Assembly: GCA_050260095.1 (NCBI GenBank)
Contig: JBLNBQ010000006.1
Span: 1-22,587, forward strand
Source: JBLNBQ01 sp050260095
GTDB lineage: Bacteria; Bacillota; UBA5301; DYFA01
Length of the DNA stretch: 22,587 bases
Direction: 5' to 3'
This document shows, in pieces, positions 14,061 through 21,704 of this stretch. Numbering within the stretch: position 1 is the stretch's first letter; each line of letters begins with the position of its first letter. The translations under genes were made by a program, and so were the position numbers. The notes under the pieces are model-generated. The model saw only the letters and a list, made by a program, of their open reading frames with translations, searched no databases and had not been told where the DNA came from.

Positions 14061-15248
14061 ATGAATTTGTTCAACAAGGAGATCCAGTACGCCGGGCTCA
14101 CCCTCAAGAACCCGTTCGTCGTCGCCTCCGGCCCTCCGGGAGCCACCGTCCAGCGCCTCAAGGCCTGCGAAGACAATGGCGCCGGCGGCGTCTCCATCAA
14201 GCTGACCTTCACCAAGCAGCCGTTCTACGGCAAGCTCCGCATGTACTCCGTGCCGGGCGAGGCGAGCATCGTCTGCCACGACCGCCGGCTCGACATGGAA
14301 GAGGGTTTTGAGCTGGTGCGCAAGGGCAAGGAGCAGACCGGCCTCGTCCTCTTCGCCAACATGACGCACCCGGCCGAAGACCTCGAAGGCTGGCAGACCC
14401 TGGCCAAGGGCTTCGAGCAGGCCGGGGCCGACGCCCTCGAACTGAACCTCATCTGCCCCAACATCACCTTCTCCGAGCGGCGGATGGGGCAGCACACCGA
14501 CCACTCGCACGGGGCCGTCATCGGGCAGGACCCGGTGGCCATCGAGAACGTCGTCCGGGCTTGCAAGGAAGTCGTCAAGATTCCGGTCATCGCCAAGCTG
14601 ACCTCCAACGTTTCGGACATCACCGTCACCGGGGCGGCGGCTGCCCGGGGCGGGGCCGACGGCATCTGCATGGCGGGCGGCCAGTCCGGCTTGCCGAAGG
14701 TCGATCTCGCCACCGGCAAACCGCTCGGGTCCTACTGCGCCGACGGCTACTCGTTCGGTTCCATGGGCGGCCCGGCTATCCTGAACCAGTCGTTCGCCCT
14801 GACGGCCCAGCTCGCCCGGGCGCTCAAGGTGCCGGTGATCGCCGGCGGCGGCCTCTCCACCTGGGAAGACGCCCTGATGTTCATGATGTACGGCGGCCGC
14901 CTGGTCACCGCCTGCACCGTGATCATGTGGGAGGGCTTCAGGGTTATCCGGCAGATCGTCTCCGGCATGGAGCGGTACATGGAGAAGCAGGGGTATTCTT
15001 CCTGGGACGAGATCATCGGACTCTCCCTGAAGTACCTCAAGCCGGCCAAGGACCTCCAGCTCACCCCGGGCCGCGCGGTGATCGAGGAAGGCAAGTGCAT
15101 CCAGTGTTTGAACTGCGTGGGCCTCGGCCATTGCGACGCGATCGTGGAAGAGAACGGCGGTCCCCAGGTGGTTCCGGAGAAGTGCGTGGCCTGCGGCATC
15201 TGCGTGGGGGTGTGCCCGCAGGAAGCCATTTCAATCAAGGAGGGTTGA
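14061..15248 (+). CDS. PreA-like dihydropyrimidine/dihydroorotate dehydrogenase-family flavoprotein with two [4Fe-4S] motifs (copy 2)
   Basis: The 395-residue paralogue of the protein at 5926-7149 has the same domain order. The FMN barrel includes LKNPFVVASGP, LNLICPNI, IPVIAKLTSN and AGGGLSTW. The ferredoxin-like tail has C346/C349/C352/C358 and C375/C378/C381/C385, and shares the unusual CX5C spacing and the GHCDA sequence with copy 1. The loop equivalent to the DPD catalytic Cys reads VIGQDP, with Ile154 in place of Cys. The ATG at 14061 follows AGAGGAGTGG closely; an upstream in-frame GTG at 13986 lacks a ribosome site. No NAD/FAD-binding PreT partner is present, so electrons may come from ferredoxin or another flavoprotein. 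The Liv transporter follows 74 bases later. Family is sure; a pyrimidine substrate is unlikely on active-site grounds. Confidence 0.88.
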   Translation: MNLFNKEIQYAGLTLKNPFVVASGPPGATVQRLKACEDNGAGGVSIKLTFTKQPFYGKLRMYSVPGEASIVCHDRRLDMEEGFELVRKGKEQTGLVLFANMTHPAEDLEGWQTLAKGFEQAGADALELNLICPNITFSERRMGQHTDHSHGAVIGQDPVAIENVVRACKEVVKIPVIAKLTSNVSDITVTGAAAARGGADGICMAGGQSGLPKVDLATGKPLGSYCADGYSFGSMGGPAILNQSFALTAQLARALKVPVIAGGGLSTWEDALMFMMYGGRLVTACTVIMWEGFRVIRQIVSGMERYMEKQGYSSWDEIIGLSLKYLKPAKDLQLTPGRAVIEEGKCIQCLNCVGLGHCDAIVEENGGPQVVPEKCVACGICVGVCPQEAISIKEG

Positions 15249-15322
15249 CGGGCGGGGAGGAACCTACCTGCCCTGAGATAAATCACCCGAGATGGGGTCC
15301 ATTTCAGAAAGGGGATGTACAG

Positions 15323-16492
15323 ATGAAGCGGAGTCTAGTTTTCCTGGCGGCCATGGTTCTGGTCCTCGCGTTCACCACTGTGTCCCTGGCGGCAGAGCCC
15401 ATCGTCATCGGCTTCATCACGGCGCTCACCGGTCCGACCAGCCTCTGGGGGAACCAGGAAGCCAACGGCGCCAAGCTGCGGGTTGATGAGATCAACGCCG
15501 CGGGCGGAGTCCTCGGCCGGCCCCTCAAGCTCATCATCTACGACCACAAGGGAACCCCGCAGGAAGGCGTCCTGGCCTACCGGCGCCTGGTCGATGAGGA
15601 CAAGGCGGTGGCGGTGCTCGGCACCCACTTCTCCAACATCAGCCTCGCCATCGCACCGGTCGCGGAGCAGAAGCACGTGCCCATCCTCGGACAGGCCCTG
15701 GAACCCCGGGTGACCATCCCCGCCCCGGGCCAGCTCAACAAGTACAACTTCATCGCCCAGCCCAGCGCCATCGAGCAGGGCCAGATGCCCGCCCGCTTCG
15801 CCTGGGAGACCCTGCACGCCAAGACCGCGGCGGTCCTCGCCGACAAGTCCAACTCCTACTCGGCCAGCCAGGCCGACGCCTTCGTCGCCTACTTCAAGGA
15901 ACTGGGCGGCAAGGTCGTGGCCGACATCGACTACGCGGCCAACACCGTCGACTTCAAGGCGCACCTGACCCAGATCAAGCAGGCCAACCCGGACGTCGTC
16001 TACCTGCCGAACTACGCCCAGCCCGGCGGCATGCAGGTCAAGCAGGCGAAGGACCTCGGCATCAAGGCGACCTTCCTCGGCTGCAACAGCCTCTCTGATC
16101 CTCCGTTCATGGCCGCCGCCGGTGGCCCTGAGAACGTGAACGGCCTGTACTTCCTCTTCAACGCCAACTTCGCCGACAAGCGGTACGCCAAGTTCATCGC
16201 CGACTTCAAGGCCAAGTACGGCGCGCCGCCGGAAACCTACCACTCCCTGTTCGGCTACGACGACGTGACCGTGATCGCCGAGGCGATCAAGAAGGCCGGC
16301 GCCGCCGACCCGGAGAAGATCCGGACCGCCATCGAGAACCTCAAGGATGTTCCCATCATGCTCGGCAACGGCAAGTTCACCATGGACCCGAAGACCCATC
16401 GCGTGCGCAACATGCCGTCCTGGATGTTCAAGTGGAACGAGAAGGGCGAGCGGATCCCGCTCGGCCTGATCTACCCGGCGGAACTGAAGTAA
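15323..16492 (+). CDS. ABC transporter substrate-binding protein, Leu/Ile/Val-binding (LivK) type
   Basis: This is a 389-residue type I periplasmic-binding protein of the HAAT family. Residues 1-24 are a signal peptide (basic MKR, hydrophobic core, SLAA before EP) with no lipobox Cys, so a signal peptidase I site and a soluble or otherwise held protein are predicted. The mature protein starts PIVIGFITALTGPTSLWG and continues with the family pattern VDEINAAGGVLGRPLKL. The ATG at 15323 follows GAAAGGGG with good spacing. It captures the substrate for the LivH/M/G/F importer encoded downstream. Liv-type proteins bind amino acids, amides, urea and aromatic or short acids more often than sugars, which is a clue that the imported compound carries an amino-acid-like or carboxylate group. 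The exact ligand cannot be read from the sequence. Confidence 0.92.
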   Translation: MKRSLVFLAAMVLVLAFTTVSLAAEPIVIGFITALTGPTSLWGNQEANGAKLRVDEINAAGGVLGRPLKLIIYDHKGTPQEGVLAYRRLVDEDKAVAVLGTHFSNISLAIAPVAEQKHVPILGQALEPRVTIPAPGQLNKYNFIAQPSAIEQGQMPARFAWETLHAKTAAVLADKSNSYSASQADAFVAYFKELGGKVVADIDYAANTVDFKAHLTQIKQANPDVVYLPNYAQPGGMQVKQAKDLGIKATFLGCNSLSDPPFMAAAGGPENVNGLYFLFNANFADKRYAKFIADFKAKYGAPPETYHSLFGYDDVTVIAEAIKKAGAADPEKIRTAIENLKDVPIMLGNGKFTMDPKTHRVRNMPSWMFKWNEKGERIPLGLIYPAELK

Positions 16493-16518
16493 AGCGAACT
16501 CTTCGCGACACGGGGTGC

Positions 16519-16540
16519 GGCCGGGGGCGATCCCCCGGCC
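16519..16540 (+). terminator. Strong intercistronic hairpin after the binding-protein gene
   Basis: A perfect 9-bp stem, GGCCGGGGG (16519-16527) and CCCCCGGCC (16532-16540), closes a CGAT loop in the 99-bp gap between the binding-protein gene and livH. There is no T-run, so it is not a full intrinsic terminator. In transporter operons such hairpins often stabilise the upstream mRNA or attenuate readthrough, so that the binding protein is made in excess. Confidence 0.55.
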
Positions 16541-16591
16541 CGCCCCGGCCGAACCTGTGCCGTCGGCTCGTGCCGTCAAGGAGGCGATGCC

Positions 16592-17464
16592 ATGTTTCTC
16601 CAGCAGCTCCTGAACGCGATCTCGGTCGGCTCGATGTACGCCATGTTGGCCGTGGGGTTCTCCCTGGTCTACAACATCCTTGGGATCGTGAACTTCTCCC
16701 ACGGGGCGACCATCGCCCTCGGCGCCTATGGGGCCTACTGGTTGTCGACCTACTTCAAACTGCCGCTGATCCCGGCGCTCTTCCTGGCCGTGCTGCTCTC
16801 CGGCCTTTTGAGCCTGGCGACCGAGCGGATCACCCTGCGCCCGCTGCGGCGCAAGGGGCAGCCATCCATCTTCTTCTTCATCGCCTCGCTCACGGTCTTC
16901 AACCTGACGACGGCCAGCGTCATCTACATCTCCAAGGGCAACATCACCTCGTACCCGTCCACCGTCCTCTCGGGGAACCTGACTTTCGGCGGTTTGATCA
17001 TTCCGACGCTGGACGCCGCCATGCTCGCCATCGCCGTGCTGGCCCTCTCCGGCCTCACGCTGGTCCTCTACCGGACCCGGCTGGGCCTGGCGATCCGGTC
17101 GTCGTCTTATGACCTGAAGGCCGCCCAGCTCATGGGCATCAACCCCGACTTCGTCATCGCCGGGACCTTCCTCTTCGCCGGCCTCCTCGGGGGCATCGGC
17201 GGAGCGCTGCTCGGCGCGAAGTACGCGGTGTACCCGGAGATCGGCGACATGGTCTTCCGCGCCTTCTTCGCCTGCATGGTAGGCGGGCTGGGCAGCCTCA
17301 CGGGGGCGATCTACGGCGGCCTCTTGATCGGGGCGCTCGAGGTCTTCTCCAACGCCTACCTCAACTCGGCCATCAGCCCCGCCATCACCTTCAGCCTGCT
17401 CGTCCTGGTCCTGCTCGTGCGTCCGCAGGGCATCGCCGGCAAGCTGGTTGAAGAGAAGATCTGA
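16592..17464 (+). CDS. livH: Branched-chain amino acid-type ABC transporter permease LivH
   Basis: The 290-residue integral membrane protein has the LivH signature near the N-terminus: SMYAMLAVGFSLVYNILG then VNFSHGATIALGAYGAY (residues 30-46). About eight hydrophobic segments follow. The cytoplasmic coupling helix region lies near RTRLGLAIRSSSYD, and the late segment YGGLLIGALEVFSNAYL is typical of LivH. The ATG at 16592 is 7 bases after AAGGAGG. It forms half of the translocation channel with LivM. It follows the binding-protein gene after a hairpin and precedes livM by 15 bases. Confidence 0.93.
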   Translation: MFLQQLLNAISVGSMYAMLAVGFSLVYNILGIVNFSHGATIALGAYGAYWLSTYFKLPLIPALFLAVLLSGLLSLATERITLRPLRRKGQPSIFFFIASLTVFNLTTASVIYISKGNITSYPSTVLSGNLTFGGLIIPTLDAAMLAIAVLALSGLTLVLYRTRLGLAIRSSSYDLKAAQLMGINPDFVIAGTFLFAGLLGGIGGALLGAKYAVYPEIGDMVFRAFFACMVGGLGSLTGAIYGGLLIGALEVFSNAYLNSAISPAITFSLLVLVLLVRPQGIAGKLVEEKI

Positions 17465-17479
17465 AGGAGGTGAGCCGTC

Positions 17480-18352
17480 TTGTCCTTCTATGAGAACATC
17501 CTGATCAATGCCGCTATCATGGTGATCATCACCCAGGGCGTCTTCCTCCTGACGGGACTGACTGGCCTCTTCTCCTTGGGGCAGGCCTCGTTCGTCGCCG
17601 TGGGCGCCTACACGGCCGGTCTTCTGGCGACGCGGCTCATGTGGGCTCCGTTTCCCGCCATCCTGGGCGGCATCGTCGTGTCGGTGCTGGTCAGCTTCGT
17701 GATCGGCATCCCGAGCCTGAGGCTCCGGCAGGTCTACTTCTCGCTGGCCACCATCGCCTACTGTTACGCCCTCCAATCGGTGCTCACGGTCTTCGACTTC
17801 TTCGGCGGTTCAATCGGACTCGTCGGGATTCCGACCGTTACGCGCTGGTGGCACGTGCTTATCGCCCTGGTGCTCACCGTGACCGTGGTCATGTTCTTCC
17901 GCCTCTCCCGCTTCGGCCGGGCCTGCATCGCGGCCCGGACCGACGAGGTGGCGGCCAAGTCGTACGGGATCAACGTCTTCTGGACCAAGCAGACGGTCTT
18001 CGCCCTCTCGGCGGCCATCGCCGGGCTCGCCGGCGGCCTGCTCGCCTTCACGTTGGGCTACCTCTCGCCGGACATGTTCGGCGTGCCGATCTCCTCGGAG
18101 TACCTGATCATGGTCTTCTTCGGCGGGTTGTACAGCCAGACGGGCGTGGTCGTGGGGACCATCCTGCTCACGATGCTGATGGAGATCCTGCGGACGGCCG
18201 CCGCCTGGCGCATGATTCTCTACTCGGGCATCATCCTGCTCGTCATCCTCTTCCGGCCGACCGGGCTCTTCGGCACCTGGGAGGCGACCCGGGCGAACCT
18301 GTTTGCCCCCATCCGCAGGCTTCTGCCCAAGAAAGCGCAGGTGAACGGCTGA
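17480..18352 (+). CDS. livM: Branched-chain amino acid-type ABC transporter permease LivM
   Basis: The 290-residue membrane protein has the LivM pattern: LTGLTGLFSLGQASFVAVGAY (split here as residues 26-46), IGIPSLRLRQVYFSLATIA, and the coupling region FGRACIAARTDEVAAKSYGI. The start is a TTG at 17480. It is convincing because the preceding AAGGAGGTGA is a full-length match to the 16S anti-Shine-Dalgarno and is six bases away. The C-terminus ends in a short basic cytoplasmic tail, close to the usual LivM length. It pairs with LivH to form the channel. Only one base separates its stop from the livG start, so translation is coupled. Confidence 0.93.
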   Translation: MSFYENILINAAIMVIITQGVFLLTGLTGLFSLGQASFVAVGAYTAGLLATRLMWAPFPAILGGIVVSVLVSFVIGIPSLRLRQVYFSLATIAYCYALQSVLTVFDFFGGSIGLVGIPTVTRWWHVLIALVLTVTVVMFFRLSRFGRACIAARTDEVAAKSYGINVFWTKQTVFALSAAIAGLAGGLLAFTLGYLSPDMFGVPISSEYLIMVFFGGLYSQTGVVVGTILLTMLMEILRTAAAWRMILYSGIILLVILFRPTGLFGTWEATRANLFAPIRRLLPKKAQVNG

Positions 18353-18353
18353 G

Positions 18354-19148
18354 ATGGCGACGCTCGCAACCCAGAGCCACGAGCCTGAGGTCATGCTCGA
18401 ACTCGACCGGGTGAGCAAGCGGTTCGGCGGCCTGGTGGCCGTGAACGAACTCTCGTTCCAGGTGCGCCGCGGCCAGGTCTTGGGCCTGATCGGGCCCAAC
18501 GGGGCCGGAAAGACGACCGTGTTCAACCTGATCAGCGGCATCTCCCCGGCGACCTCCGGGCAGGTGAAGCTCGGCGGGCAGGTGGTGACCGGACGGCCGC
18601 CGCACCAGATCGCCCAGTTGGGGCTCGCCCGCACCTTCCAGGAGATTCACCTGTTCAAGGGCCTGTCGGTCCTCGACAACGTGAAGGCGGCCGCCTACCG
18701 CGGCACCCACTACTCCCTGCTCGAAGCCCTCACCTGGCTTGGCCGGACGGGGCGGCAGGAGCGCCAACTCACCGCGGAGGCGATGACGCTGCTCGGCCGG
18801 TTCGGTCTGGCCGACTTTGCCAAGGCGCAAGCGGACGACCTGCCGTACGGGCTCCAGAAGCGGCTGGAAGTCGTGAAGGCGCTCATAACGCACCCCAAGG
18901 TTCTGCTGCTCGACGAACCGGCGGCCGGCCTCAACACCGACGAGACCTTCGAACTCCTGGAGCTCATCAAGGAGGTCCGGCGGGAATTCGGCCTCACCGT
19001 GCTCGTGATCGAGCACGCCATGGAGGTCATCGAAGGCATCTCCGACCATGTGGTCTGCATCAACTTCGGCACGAAACTGGCGGAAGGCAACTGGGACGAG
19101 GTCCACACCAACGAAGAAGTCATCCGCTGCTACCTGGGGGTGGACTGA
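18354..19148 (+). CDS. livG: Branched-chain amino acid-type ABC transporter ATP-binding protein LivG
   Basis: The 264-residue ATPase has Walker A GPNGAGKTT (47-55), a Q-loop in LARTFQEIHLFKGLSV, the LivG-type signature LPYGLQKRLEVVKAL in place of LSGGQ, Walker B VLLLDEPAAGLN, and the switch His in VIEHAMEVI. The C-terminal part, with the LAEG stretch and NEEVIRCYLG ending, is the usual BCA_ABC_TP_C region of LivG. The ATG at 18354 lies one base after the livM stop, and livF starts one base after its own stop. It powers import together with LivF in the cytoplasm. Confidence 0.94.
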   Translation: MATLATQSHEPEVMLELDRVSKRFGGLVAVNELSFQVRRGQVLGLIGPNGAGKTTVFNLISGISPATSGQVKLGGQVVTGRPPHQIAQLGLARTFQEIHLFKGLSVLDNVKAAAYRGTHYSLLEALTWLGRTGRQERQLTAEAMTLLGRFGLADFAKAQADDLPYGLQKRLEVVKALITHPKVLLLDEPAAGLNTDETFELLELIKEVRREFGLTVLVIEHAMEVIEGISDHVVCINFGTKLAEGNWDEVHTNEEVIRCYLGVD

Positions 19149-19149
19149 G

Positions 19150-19863
19150 ATGCTGAGCATCAAGCGGCTCTCCGTTCGCTACGGCGCGATCCGGGCGGTC
19201 CGGGAGGTCGACCTGGAGGTCGCGGAAGGGTCCATCGTCACGCTGGTCGGGGCTAACGGCGCCGGTAAGTCGAGCCTGCTCTCGGCGGTTTCGGGGCTCG
19301 TCCCCTACGAGGGCGAGATCCTGTTCAAGGGCCGGCCGCTGCCGCGCCGCACCCACCAGGTGGTGGGACAGGGCATCGTCCAGATTCCCGAGGGCCGGCG
19401 CATCTTCTCCAACCTGACCGTCTACGAGAACCTGCTGGCCGGCGCCTACACCAACTGGAACCGCAAGGCGATCGAGGACGGCCTGCAGCGGGTCTACGGG
19501 CTCTTCCCCAGGCTGGCCGAACGGAAGGGGCAGTACGCCGGCACGCTCTCCGGCGGCGAGCGCCAGATGCTGGCCATCGGGCGGGGCCTCATGAGCCGGC
19601 CGGAGGTCCTGATGATCGACGAACCGTCGCTCGGCCTTTCGCCGCTCCTCGCCAATCAGGTGCTCGAACTCATCCAGGAGGTCAACCGCCAGGGCGTCAC
19701 GATCCTTTTGGTCGAGCAGAACGCCCGCAAGTCGTTGCAGATCGCCGACTACGCCTACGTGCTGCAGCAGGGGGCGGTCGTAAAGGAAGGCAAGGCCTGC
19801 GAGCTGCTCGACGACCCGGCCATCCAGGAGGCTTACCTCGGCGGCCGACACGTGCAGAAGTAG
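19150..19863 (+). CDS. livF: Branched-chain amino acid-type ABC transporter ATP-binding protein LivF
   Basis: The 237-residue ATPase has Walker A GANGAGKSS (34-42), the Q-loop sequence IVQIPEGRRIFSNLTVYENL characteristic of LivF, signature LSGGERQMLAIGRGLM, Walker B VLMIDEPSLGLSP and the switch residue region LLVEQNARKSL, which has Gln where His is common, as usual for LivF. The ATG at 19150 is one base after the livG stop; a longer frame upstream is just read-through inside livG. It completes the importer. A GNAT gene follows 13 bases later, so the operon probably continues. Confidence 0.94.
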   Translation: MLSIKRLSVRYGAIRAVREVDLEVAEGSIVTLVGANGAGKSSLLSAVSGLVPYEGEILFKGRPLPRRTHQVVGQGIVQIPEGRRIFSNLTVYENLLAGAYTNWNRKAIEDGLQRVYGLFPRLAERKGQYAGTLSGGERQMLAIGRGLMSRPEVLMIDEPSLGLSPLLANQVLELIQEVNRQGVTILLVEQNARKSLQIADYAYVLQQGAVVKEGKACELLDDPAIQEAYLGGRHVQK

Positions 19864-19876
19864 GGGAGGCTCCGCC

Positions 19877-20737
19877 GTGGACTTCACGCTCCACACCGCC
19901 CGCAGGGAGGAGGCCGCCGTCGTCCACGGGGTCATCACCTCGGAGGGCTGGCCGATCCGGCTGCCGTCGGTGGAGGCCATCATGGCCTGGGACCCGGAGG
20001 CTTACCTCATCGCCCGGAACGGGGCGGGTGAGCCGGTCGGAGTGATCTTCGGGCTCGGGCCAAGCTACGGGCGGACCGGCTGGCTCGGGCACCTGGTGGT
20101 GAAGCCGGAGTGCCGCGGCGGGGGAGTCGGGAAGGCCCTGTTCGGCGCGGCCCTGGCGCGGCTCAGGAAGCTCGGGCGCAACCCCGTGTACCTCACGGCC
20201 ACCGCGATGGGGGCGCCCATCTACGCCAAGTTCGGCTTCGTCGAGGACGGCTTCTGGTCGCGCTGGCAGGGAATCGCGGCGCCGGAGCGGGTGGCGGCGG
20301 AGGCCAAGGGCGGGTGCGCCGTCCGGGAGATGACCGAGGCCGACCTCGCGCGGGTGGCCGCCTTCGATGCGGTGCGGTTCGGCGACGACCGGTCGGTGCA
20401 GCTGCGCGACCTGTTCCGGGCGTACCCCGGGGCAGGGCGGGTCGCCGAGCGGCCCGGCGGCGAGCTCGCCGGTTACCTGCTGCGGGGGACCGACGGGCTG
20501 GGGCCTTTCGTGGCCGACCCCGAGGCGGCCGCCCCGCTCTTCCACAGCGCGCTGGCGCTCTTCGCCGGGGGGCCGGTCTACTTCAGCTTTCCCGACGGAA
20601 ACCCGCGGGCGGCTGGGCTATGCCGGGCCGCCGGCCTTGCGCCGGTCGACCGGAAGTGGCTCCGCATGCGCCTGGGCGACGACCCCACGCCGCCCGACGA
20701 CGCCACGCTTTTCAACGCCTCAGTTGCGAAAGGATGA
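19877..20737 (+). CDS. Two-domain GNAT-family N-acetyltransferase
   Basis: This 286-residue protein starts at the GTG at 19877, 7 bases after GGGGAGG. The N-terminal GNAT domain (about 1-140) has the acetyl-CoA motif A as LGHLVVKPECRGGGVGKALF (R80 to A87 form the pyrophosphate loop) and a motif B with YLTATAMGAPIYAKFGFVED. A second, degenerate GNAT-like domain (about 143-280, starting VREMTEADLARVAAFDAVRF) lacks the acetyl-CoA loop and resembles the Acetyltransf_18-type C-terminal domain seen in similar two-domain proteins. It would transfer an acyl group from acyl-CoA to an amine. Its place directly after livF and before a hydroxyacid dehydrogenase suggests an amine-bearing intermediate or a detoxification role in this pathway, but this is only contextual. 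Confidence 0.87.
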   Translation: MDFTLHTARREEAAVVHGVITSEGWPIRLPSVEAIMAWDPEAYLIARNGAGEPVGVIFGLGPSYGRTGWLGHLVVKPECRGGGVGKALFGAALARLRKLGRNPVYLTATAMGAPIYAKFGFVEDGFWSRWQGIAAPERVAAEAKGGCAVREMTEADLARVAAFDAVRFGDDRSVQLRDLFRAYPGAGRVAERPGGELAGYLLRGTDGLGPFVADPEAAAPLFHSALALFAGGPVYFSFPDGNPRAAGLCRAAGLAPVDRKWLRMRLGDDPTPPDDATLFNASVAKG

Positions 20738-20744
20738 ACCGTCC

Positions 20745-21704
20745 ATGAAGGTCTTCGTAAGCGCCACCTCTTTCGGGCAGGGTTGCCCCGAGGTCTTCAC
20801 CAGGCTGGCCGAGGCCGGCTGCGAGGTTAGCACCAACCCCTACGGGCGGCCGCTCACCGAGAGCGAGCTGATCCAGGCGCTCGCCGGAGCCGACGGCTTC
20901 ATCGCCGGGGTCGACAGGATCACGGCGAACGTGCTGGCGGAGACGCCGCAGCTCAAGGTGATCTCCCGCTACGGGGTGGGAGTCGACGGCGTCGACCTGG
21001 CGGCGGCCACCGCTCACCGGATCGTCGTGGCCAACACTCCCGGGGCCAACACCGAGTCCGTCGCCGACCTGGCCTTCGGCCTCTTCCTGGCCCTGGCCCG
21101 GCGGATCCCCCTGGCCGACCGGGAGGTCAAGGGCGGCAAGTGGCCTCGCCTCACCGGTTTCGACGTGTGGGGACAGACGGTGGCGGTGCTCGGCACCGGC
21201 CAGATCGGGCGCGCGGTGGCCCGCCGGGCCAAGGCCTTCGGGATGGAGATACTAGGCTATGATGTGCAACGCCATCCGGAAATCGAACAACTGGGCGGGA
21301 CGTATGTTTCTCTCGAAGAAGCCCTCGCCAGGGCCGACTTCGTGACGCTGCACCTCCCGCTTCTGCCGCAGACGCGGGGCATCATCGGCCGCGACCAGTT
21401 GGCCTTGATGAAGCCGACCGCCTTCCTCGTCAACACCTCCCGGGGCGGGATCGTCGACGAAGACGCCCTGTATGAGGCGCTGACCGCCGGCCGGCTCGCG
21501 GGGGCGGGGCTCGACGTCTACGCGACGGAGCCGCCGTCCGGTTCCAAGCTGGTGGCGCTGGAGAACGTGATCGCCACACCCCATTCGGGCGCCCACACGT
21601 TCGGCGCCATGCGGCGGATGGCCCACCAGGCGGTCGACAATCTCCTGGCCGTCCTCAAGGGGGAACGGCCGGCCGCCGTGGCCAACCCGGAGGTTTACGC
21701 ATGA
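20745..21704 (+). CDS. D-isomer-specific 2-hydroxyacid dehydrogenase
   Basis: The 319-residue NAD(P)-dependent enzyme shows all family hallmarks: ISRYGVGVDGVDL (73-85), nucleotide motif VLGTGQIGRAVARRAKAFG (148-166), VNTSRGGIVDE with catalytic R233, DVYATEPP with E262, and the acid/base H280 in ATPHSGAHT. It lacks the ACT domain of long phosphoglycerate dehydrogenases. Candidate reactions are 2-keto acid/D-2-hydroxyacid interconversion, for example 2-ketogluconate reduction, 3-phosphoglycerate oxidation or hydroxypyruvate reduction. The ATG at 20745 follows AAAGGATG, which overlaps the preceding stop. Its own stop overlaps the next start (ATGA). Coupling to a gluconokinase-like gene favours a sugar-acid substrate such as a 2-keto aldonate. 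Confidence 0.9.
   Translation: MKVFVSATSFGQGCPEVFTRLAEAGCEVSTNPYGRPLTESELIQALAGADGFIAGVDRITANVLAETPQLKVISRYGVGVDGVDLAAATAHRIVVANTPGANTESVADLAFGLFLALARRIPLADREVKGGKWPRLTGFDVWGQTVAVLGTGQIGRAVARRAKAFGMEILGYDVQRHPEIEQLGGTYVSLEEALARADFVTLHLPLLPQTRGIIGRDQLALMKPTAFLVNTSRGGIVDEDALYEALTAGRLAGAGLDVYATEPPSGSKLVALENVIATPHSGAHTFGAMRRMAHQAVDNLLAVLKGERPAAVANPEVYA

Noticed and set aside
12146..14215. A very long (689-codon) open frame on the minus strand.
   Set aside because: It runs antisense across the NagB-like gene, Gfo/Idh copy 3 and the repeat region, has no recognisable domains, and such shadows are normal in GC-rich genes with a biased third codon position.
15245..15282. TTGACG followed by GATAAA, a possible -35/-10 promoter ahead of the binding-protein gene.
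   Set aside because: The spacer is 26 bases, far from the 16-18 expected, so this pair is unlikely to act as a sigma-70 promoter.
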